Notes under the pieces: model-generated
Databases searched by the model: none
What the model was told of the DNA's origin: nothing
What the model saw: only the letters and a program-made list of their open reading frames with translations
Assembly (NCBI GenBank): GCA_035399665.1
Contig: DAOPJM010000003.1
Coordinates: forward strand, 32,759 to 96,758
DNA from: DAOPJM01 sp035399665
GTDB lineage: Bacteria; Bacillota; Clostridia; Christensenellales; CAG-138
DNA length: 64,000 nt
Direction of reading: 5' to 3'
Part shown: piece by piece, positions 59,248 to 64,000 of the stretch
Position numbering within the stretch: position 1 is the stretch's first letter
Layout: every line of letters begins with the position of its first letter
Translations under genes and position numbers: made by a program

Positions 59248-61518
59248 TTATGCGTCGGAGTCTTCGACCGTGACGCTGACAATTACGGAGTTTGTGGTAC
59301 TTGTTCCGCCGCCCTCAACCGAGTAGGTCACGACGCAGTAGTAGTACCATGTTCCCGCTTCAATCAGGCAGACTGACAGGCTGTCGGTATAAGCCGAATC
59401 AATACCTGTTAGCGGCGAACCGCCGTCGTAGTTCGGACTGCTCGAACGATACCACATATAGCTGCAGTCTATGCCGATTATCTTCTTTGCCCTGACCTTG
59501 AGCGTAATATAGTCTCCCGGCAGAGCCGTCTTGTTCTCGGGCTGCATGGTGATGAACGGGGACACAAGCTTGGCCGCGCCCGCTTCCACTACACTTATGC
59601 GCACGGGAACTATCTCGGTCGTATCATCCGTGCGCTTCACGCGGACGTTGAAAATGTACGAGCCTGTCTTGGTGGGAACTCCGGTTAAAACGAGCCTGTC
59701 GGACTGACCCGGGTTGCTCTTGGCAATCACCAAGTTCATCCCGTCGGGCATTCTGCCTGAGACGAATTCGATTGACTTGACATTGTCCATGTCGTGTATG
59801 GCTATGACGGCGTAATAGCTGACGTCGCTCGTCTCGGCCTCGGGCAGGGCGCGTCTGTCCTCCTCCTCAAGACCTTCGGTCTTTTCGGCTCCGAACAAAT
59901 CCGCGTACGCGTCGCCGTAATAGCTTCCGCAAGCAAAGCCCACGGTGATTTCTGCGCCCGCCAAAGCGACGTCGTTGAAGGCGTAACGCTTTCTTTCGCC
60001 GCAGAGCTTGCAAACCGTTGTGACATAGTTGCCGTCGTTGCTGACTACGGCCTGACTGATGAAGTGTTCGCACACAGAGCCGCAATTGCCGCAGCAGTCA
60101 TAGGTTGGCGATTCAAGCGTCTCGGTCTGGCCGCACAGCGTGCATGCCCTTGTATATCCGTCTTCGGTCTTTTCCCAAGAGCCATAGCAATGCGAAGCCG
60201 CCATGGTAACGGTCTTGCTGTCGCCGCAACCCTCGCAGGTGCCTGAGAACGACGCGTCATAGCTGCAGCCCGACAAGGAGCCTAACGCCTTCCAACCGCT
60301 GTATACGCAGATATGCGGCGTTACTGTAATCTGCATGGGGTATACATAGGTGCGGTAATTGTCGCCTGTGAATGAATAATAGAAGAAGTAGCTGCCTTGC
60401 TTGGCGGGCAGACCCTCAAGCAGCCAGCCCATTCGGGTGCTGCCGTCAAAGTCGTCAACGTTGTCCCACCAATCCCATAGGTTCATTCCTTCGGGGAAGA
60501 AGCCGCCGTCCGGTTCGTCGGAAAGTCCAAGCTCGGAAAAGCTCACGCCTTCAACCTCGGCGAAATAGTCGGCGAACTCGTACTCTATGCCCTCTATGGC
60601 GTCCGGAATTATAATGGTTTCGTTTATAACGGAGCCCTTAGGGTACACCGTAATATAGATGGGGAACTTGAGGTCTATGCCGTCCCGCTCTGCCTCTATC
60701 ACGAAGAAGTAGTCACCCTCCGTTGTCGGCGTGCCTCGCAGGGAGTAGGACTTGTTGTCATCGGATGAGGTCGGCTCCAAGGTCAAGCCGTCGGGCATAT
60801 AGCCCGTGAACTCGACATGCCGGAGGGTGCCTTCAGTCGTTATCGCAACCTCGTCATACTCTTGGCTCACGACTGCCGGCGGCATAACCTGCAGCAGGTC
60901 GGAATAGTCCTCGCCGTCAAGCGGATACAGCTTTCTGCACTCGGAGTAGTTACAGCCGCTGCGCTTGCAGTTCCTGCACTCCCAGATCTCGCCGTAATGC
61001 ACCTCAACTCCGCCTTCGGGGTAACCCATGTACCAAGCGGTCATGTCATGTCCCAAGGCGGGCAGAGTGAAGATGGAGTACTTGCCGCAGTTCTTGCAGG
61101 TGCCGCTCGCCATGCCGTCCTCGGTGCATGTAGGCTCAGACATGACGGTCACATCATCATATTCATGCTGCGCGCACTTGGGGTCTATGCGAACACTGTA
61201 GCTGTAACTGTAATGGTCGCTTCCCGCATTGATATTGAGTGTGAAGCTGTAGCTGCCCGCTTCAGTTGGCGTTCCGCGAAGCGAATAGGTCGCCTGTGAA
61301 ACAAACACCATCGCGCTTATCGAAAGCCCCGGAGGAATGCTCCCCGATGTGCTGTAAGTGGGGCGTGACCCCGAATTGAAGTTAACCTGTTTCAACGTCG
61401 CGGAATACGAATCGCCTACCCTGCCCGATGAAAGGCTTTCCGCCGACGCCGCGATTGGGAAGAGTGTGAACAGCATGAGCGCCGCGACTATAAGGGTTAA
61501 TGCTCTTTTTATCTTCAT
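59248..61518 (-). CDS. Large exported protein with putative-Ig (He_PIG-like) repeats and many CxxC motifs
   Basis: A 756-residue surface protein with signal peptide (MKIKRALTLIVAALMLFTLF). He_PIG-like Ig modules recur, recognised by PPGLSISAMVF..YSLRGTPTEAGSYSFTL, MPDGLTLEPTSS..YSLRGTPTTEGDYFFVI and MPDGMNLVIAKS..LVLTGVPTKTGSYIFNV. Between them lie Cys-rich segments with at least six CxxC pairs (CKNC, CRNC, CEGC, CGNC, CTLC, CKLC) like the small zinc-ribbon-type repeats common in clostridial surface proteins. A final Ig-like module starts PFITMQPENKTALPGDY. No sortase motif or dockerin is seen, so surface attachment is unclear. ATG 61518 has AAAGGTGGG upstream and is preferred over the GTG at 61530. 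Confidence 0.72.
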   Translation of the reverse strand: MKIKRALTLIVAALMLFTLFPIAASAESLSSGRVGDSYSATLKQVNFNSGSRPTYSTSGSIPPGLSISAMVFVSQATYSLRGTPTEAGSYSFTLNINAGSDHYSYSYSVRIDPKCAQHEYDDVTVMSEPTCTEDGMASGTCKNCGKYSIFTLPALGHDMTAWYMGYPEGGVEVHYGEIWECRNCKRSGCNYSECRKLYPLDGEDYSDLLQVMPPAVVSQEYDEVAITTEGTLRHVEFTGYMPDGLTLEPTSSDDNKSYSLRGTPTTEGDYFFVIEAERDGIDLKFPIYITVYPKGSVINETIIIPDAIEGIEYEFADYFAEVEGVSFSELGLSDEPDGGFFPEGMNLWDWWDNVDDFDGSTRMGWLLEGLPAKQGSYFFYYSFTGDNYRTYVYPMQITVTPHICVYSGWKALGSLSGCSYDASFSGTCEGCGDSKTVTMAASHCYGSWEKTEDGYTRACTLCGQTETLESPTYDCCGNCGSVCEHFISQAVVSNDGNYVTTVCKLCGERKRYAFNDVALAGAEITVGFACGSYYGDAYADLFGAEKTEGLEEEDRRALPEAETSDVSYYAVIAIHDMDNVKSIEFVSGRMPDGMNLVIAKSNPGQSDRLVLTGVPTKTGSYIFNVRVKRTDDTTEIVPVRISVVEAGAAKLVSPFITMQPENKTALPGDYITLKVRAKKIIGIDCSYMWYRSSSPNYDGGSPLTGIDSAYTDSLSVCLIEAGTWYYYCVVTYSVEGGGTSTTNSVIVSVTVEDSDA

Positions 61519-61532
61519 TGCTAAGCCCACCT

Positions 61533-62207
61533 TTACTCAAGGCCGTCTATGACGACAGGCTCTACCCCGTCAATCTGTGGGATGAGGGGCATATTCAGGT
61601 ACAGACCGCCCATATTCTCAAACAGAGCGGCGTAACCATAGGAAAGCGCGTAAACATAATTGGCAGGGTAAACATCTCCGACCGACCATGCGTCGCCAAC
61701 CCTGCGCAGGATTATACGAACATCGAAGAAGTCGGTATCGTCACCGCACTTGCCCTCAAGGGTCAAAAAGCCGTCGTCGCTCGGTAAGAACTCCCAAGCT
61801 ATATCGTTGCCCGCGATCAGCCCTGAAAGCAGGAGCTTGTCCGGAGCGGCTTTTACCATGCATTCCGCGAAAAGCCCGTCGCCGTTGCCGTTGACCAGAA
61901 TATAGCTTTCGCCCGTGCCGGCCGCCTGAAGCGCAAACCTCACGAAGCAGTCGTTTGTCATATCCTTGGCGCCGTCAAAGCTGCCGCCGCAGTCCGTAAT
62001 CGCAAATACGCCGAACCAATCCCCTTGATAGTTGGAGATGATGGCGGCGTCGATGGGCTGTTCCGTAGGTTCGGGAACCTCGGTTGCCTGCACCTCGGCG
62101 GTAGGTTCGGCCGTGACGTCGGGTTTCTTTCCGTCGCTTTGATTGCAGGCAAGCGCCGCGCCGCACATAAGCAGCGCAAGCAGCAGACATAATACCTTGT
62201 TTCTCAT
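61533..62207 (-). CDS. Putative lipoprotein of unknown function
   Basis: A 224-residue lipoprotein: signal peptide MRNKVLCLLLALLMCGA, lipobox ALAC (Cys21), a Glu/Pro/Thr linker (PTAEVQATEVPEPTEQP) and a domain with NYQGDWFGVFAITDCGG and a C-terminal stretch giving predicted beta-strands. I do not recognise the family; its shape (lipobox, linker, small beta-domain) recurs in clostridial lipoproteins. ATG 62207 is fixed by the signal peptide and AGGAGGT; the open frame extends 36 codons further 5', across the prs terminator. The stop lies 14 nt before the He_PIG-type gene, so the two are co-transcribed. Confidence 0.75.
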   Translation of the reverse strand: MRNKVLCLLLALLMCGAALACNQSDGKKPDVTAEPTAEVQATEVPEPTEQPIDAAIISNYQGDWFGVFAITDCGGSFDGAKDMTNDCFVRFALQAAGTGESYILVNGNGDGLFAECMVKAAPDKLLLSGLIAGNDIAWEFLPSDDGFLTLEGKCGDDTDFFDVRIILRRVGDAWSVGDVYPANYVYALSYGYAALFENMGGLYLNMPLIPQIDGVEPVVIDGLE

Positions 62208-62238
62208 ATTCAACCTCCTGTCTTTGCTTATCATATTC

Positions 62239-62270
62239 AAAAAAAGAGTGGACAATATACGTCCACTCTT
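62239..62270 (-). terminator. Terminator of prs
   Basis: Minus-strand AAGAGTGGAC, 6-8 nt loop, GTCCACTCTT, then seven T residues. Confidence 0.88.
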
Positions 62271-62352
62271 CGTATATCTCACAAGCCGAGTATAGCATGA
62301 CTTGTCAAATAACACAACAGTATTATCAATAAAATATACTAAATTTTACTTA

Positions 62353-63369
62353 TCAGTCGAGTAAACTGAGCTGCTCGGAGAAGCTCATATCGAGCAGTCG
62401 TTTATTGAGCTGACAGTTGAACATCATGCTCATCGGGGCACGGTCGTGTATCGTTCTGACCGCCTGAGCGAACAGCGGAGCGGCGGATATTATGCGTATC
62501 TTGTCGCTGCTCTTGGCCTCGGGACACTCCACCGTGTCGGTGGTGACAAGCCACTCATAGGGGCTGTCGTCTATCCTCTTGATGGCCTTCTCGCTCATGG
62601 CATTGTGGGACAGCGCGCCGAATATGCGGCGGGCGCCATGCTCCTTTAAGCCTCTTGCAACGTCCACGAGCGTACCGCCCGTGATGGAGAAATCATCGAC
62701 TACAAGGCAGTCCTTGCCGTCAACGTCGCCGATAATGTTTAGGATTTTCGCGTCGTCCTTGTGGTTGTAGCGGGTCTTGTCGCCAATCGCGACGTTTGAT
62801 CCGAACACGTTCGCAAACGCGTGAGCGCGCTTTGCGGAGCCTGCATCGGGCGATACGACAACCAAATCCTCACTTACCACACCCTGTCTTTTGACATATT
62901 CCGCCAAAAGGGGCTGAGCGTAAAGGTGATCGACCGGCTTCTTGAAGAAGCCCTGAACCTGCGCCGAGTGCAAATCCATGAAAATCACCCTGTCAACGCC
63001 GATTGCTTCTATGCAGTCCGCGCAAACCCTTGCTCTGATGGAAACCCTCGGCTCATCCTTCTTGTCGCCCTTTGCATAGGAGAAATAAGGAATGATAGCG
63101 GTGACCGAGTTAGCGGATGAACGTTTGAACGCGTCAATCCAGAACAGCAGCTCGGTGAACTCGCTGTTGGGCTCTCGGGCTATGGGCTGCACAATGTAAA
63201 CGTCCTTGTCACGAATGGACTCATTGATCCTGACGAAGATGTTCCCCTCCGGAAAAACTATCGTCTCCGACTCGCCGAGCTGAGTGCCGAGATAGCTGCA
63301 CATACGCTTTGCGAACGGTACGCCCGTTCTTCCCGCGTAGATCTTGATGATCCCTGCGCCTGTATACAT
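62353..63369 (-). CDS. prs: Ribose-phosphate pyrophosphokinase
   Basis: A 338-residue enzyme that makes PRPP from ribose-5-phosphate and ATP, feeding purine, pyrimidine, His and Trp synthesis. Family motifs: IVQPIAREPNSEFTELLFWI (variant of the usual QSTCxPVNDNLMELL), FSYAKGDKKDEPR, VIFMDLHSAQVQGFF, VVVSPDAGSAKRA and the PRPP site CLVVDDFSITGGT. The N-terminal motifs diverge from the classical bacterial Prs and are closer to the second Prs-type group seen in many Clostridia; paralogue status is possible. ATG 63369 has GGAGG 5 nt upstream and is preferred over the ATG at 63381. Own promoter with inverted repeat; terminator. Confidence 0.88.
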   Translation of the reverse strand: MYTGAGIIKIYAGRTGVPFAKRMCSYLGTQLGESETIVFPEGNIFVRINESIRDKDVYIVQPIAREPNSEFTELLFWIDAFKRSSANSVTAIIPYFSYAKGDKKDEPRVSIRARVCADCIEAIGVDRVIFMDLHSAQVQGFFKKPVDHLYAQPLLAEYVKRQGVVSEDLVVVSPDAGSAKRAHAFANVFGSNVAIGDKTRYNHKDDAKILNIIGDVDGKDCLVVDDFSITGGTLVDVARGLKEHGARRIFGALSHNAMSEKAIKRIDDSPYEWLVTTDTVECPEAKSSDKIRIISAAPLFAQAVRTIHDRAPMSMMFNCQLNKRLLDMSFSEQLSLLD

Positions 63370-63394
63370 ACCAACCTCCATAACGATATTGTTG

Positions 63395-63417
63395 CCACGG
63401 TCATTATAACACCGTGG
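63395..63417. promoter_or_regulatory. Inverted repeat centred on the prs -10 box
   Basis: CCACGGT (63395-63401), 9-nt spacer, ACCGTGG (63411-63417), perfect 7-bp arms. The spacer contains the minus-strand -10 TATAAT (63403-63408). It reads as an operator rather than a terminator because it lies over the promoter and has no T-tract. Confidence 0.7.
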
Positions 63418-63432
63418 TCAAGCCGCTTGCAA
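63403..63432 (-). promoter_or_regulatory. Promoter of prs
   Basis: Minus-strand TTGCAA 63427-63432, 18-nt spacer, TATAAT 63403-63408. Confidence 0.72.
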
Positions 63433-63476
63433 CCCGAAAAGCCAAAACAAAGTTATATATTTATCTCAATTTGTGC

Positions 63477-63505
63477 TTGCATATGTATGCGAATTCTGTT
63501 ATAAT
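63477..63505 (+). promoter_or_regulatory. Promoter of the terminal membrane-protein frame
   Basis: TTGCAT 63477-63482, 17-nt spacer, TATAAT 63500-63505. GGGGAGG ribosome site at about 63551-63557 before ATG 63567. Confidence 0.8.
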
Positions 63506-63566
63506 TTGTAAAATGGTTGTAAAATGGATTCGCTTATTGGGGCTTTTATGGGGGAGGTAAGTTAAT

Positions 63567-64000
63567 ATGGATAAAAATGACCTGCGAACGATTCGGCGCG
63601 GCATTAATGACGCGCATCGGCGTTTTATTGTGCGTGACGCCATATACTACGCTTTCTGTATCGCGCTGCCCGCGGCGTTCCTGTTCCTTTTGCCCAACCT
63701 GATTCTTGCAGATTTCAGGTACAGCTTTGGACTTTCGCTCGATTTATACATACCCTTTTTCGCTGTAATACCCAAGCTGTTCACCGCCTCAGGTTCGTCC
63801 GCTATGTGGTAAGCCTATGCGGTCTTGACTGTAATGGCAGTCTCGGTGCTGAGTATGCTTATCGCCGCCATCATAGCTTCCGTATGCGTCAAGTCGCAAA
63901 AAGTGAACCTAAAGTCGCTGCAAAGACCCGAAGCCAAGTACGCGGACGCGTTATCAATCGTCAGTGACTACAAGAACAGACATGACCTCAACACTAAATG
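63567..64000 (+). pseudogene. Membrane-protein reading frame interrupted by an in-frame TAA (3' end outside window)
   Basis: ATG 63567 with GGGGAGG 9-15 nt upstream starts MDKNDLRTIRRGINDAHRRF, then a hydrophobic segment (YYAFCIALPAAFLFLLPNLIL) and a second one. A TAA at 63810-63812 follows SSAMW. The same frame then stays open to the end of the window and encodes another clear membrane helix (VLTVMAVSVLSMLIAAIIAS) and a charged soluble part (KSQKVNLKSLQRPEAKYADA). An uninterrupted protein is the natural reading, so this is a nonsense mutation, a sequencing error or two separate frames; the second has an ATG at 63834 but no ribosome site. I do not recognise the family. If the first frame is a complete gene it ends at 63812 with 81 residues. 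Confidence 0.55.

Overview
The window reads as chromosomal DNA of an endospore-forming, Gram-positive, probably anaerobic member of the Clostridia. The evidence is a GerA/GerB/GerC-type germinant receptor operon, a perfect CIRCE element before groES-groEL, many lipoproteins, a class A penicillin-binding protein, canonical sigma-A promoters with TTGACA-17-TATAAT spacing, and several type I dockerins. GC looks slightly above 50 % by eye. I cannot place it to genus. I see no phage, integrase, insertion sequence, CRISPR array, tRNA or rRNA. It looks like core chromosome with a strong accent on cell-wall turnover and peptide use.

Layout. 1-2.0 kb: end of glmM plus a beta-helix acyltransferase (amino-sugar precursors of the wall). 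2.0-7.05 kb (minus): a BMP-family nucleoside-type ABC importer. 7.3-11.7 kb (plus): a DUF5685-type protein, a J-domain protein with a cysteine-rich tail, a membrane protein and a bifunctional penicillin-binding protein. 11.8-14.3 kb: a GntR/FCD regulator and a VanW-family protein. 14.4-18.4 kb: a ger operon ending in a 54-residue, two-helix ORF. 18.5-19.9 kb: a ComEC-like channel without its C-terminal domain.

20.0-41.6 kb is the most coherent block and looks like a dedicated system for importing and degrading murein peptides. On the minus strand, oppA is followed by oppBCDF, a cytoplasmic NlpC/P60 peptidase, a transglutaminase-fold protein, an M19 dipeptidase and an exported C39-like protein. 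On the plus strand are a DppA-type D-aminopeptidase, a glutamate-type symporter, a U32 peptidase, then a DAP-decarboxylase-like enzyme, an L-Ala-D/L-Glu epimerase-like enzyme and an XdhC-like protein. A DmpA-type aminopeptidase and a YfcC-type transporter lie on the minus strand. Together they could take L-Ala-gamma-D-Glu-meso-DAP peptides to alanine, glutamate and lysine.

41.7-47.8 kb: a Gly-rich TPM-like membrane protein next to PspA, rpsU, thymidine kinase, and two dockerin proteins, one carrying a 5'-nucleotidase-like domain whose metal motifs look degenerate. 47.9-48.66 kb: a non-coding tandem array with 317-bp period built from short inverted elements. 48.7-54.6 kb: a maltodextrin operon (LacI regulator, binding protein, two permeases, MalQ, no ATPase) behind a consensus promoter and three operator-like 12-mers. 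54.7-57.8 kb: a GtrA-like protein, groEL, groES, rpsT. 58.0-62.2 kb: three exported proteins, one with a cohesin-like domain, beta-repeats and a dockerin. 62.35-63.37 kb: prs, with an inverted repeat centred on its -10 box. The window ends in a membrane-protein reading frame interrupted by an in-frame TAA.

Recurring design features: a hairpin terminator directly after each solute-binding-protein gene (BMP, OppA, maltodextrin), Thr/Pro/Glu-rich linkers after lipobox cysteines, and several genes whose start codon sits 6-7 nt after a -10 box with no Shine-Dalgarno sequence.
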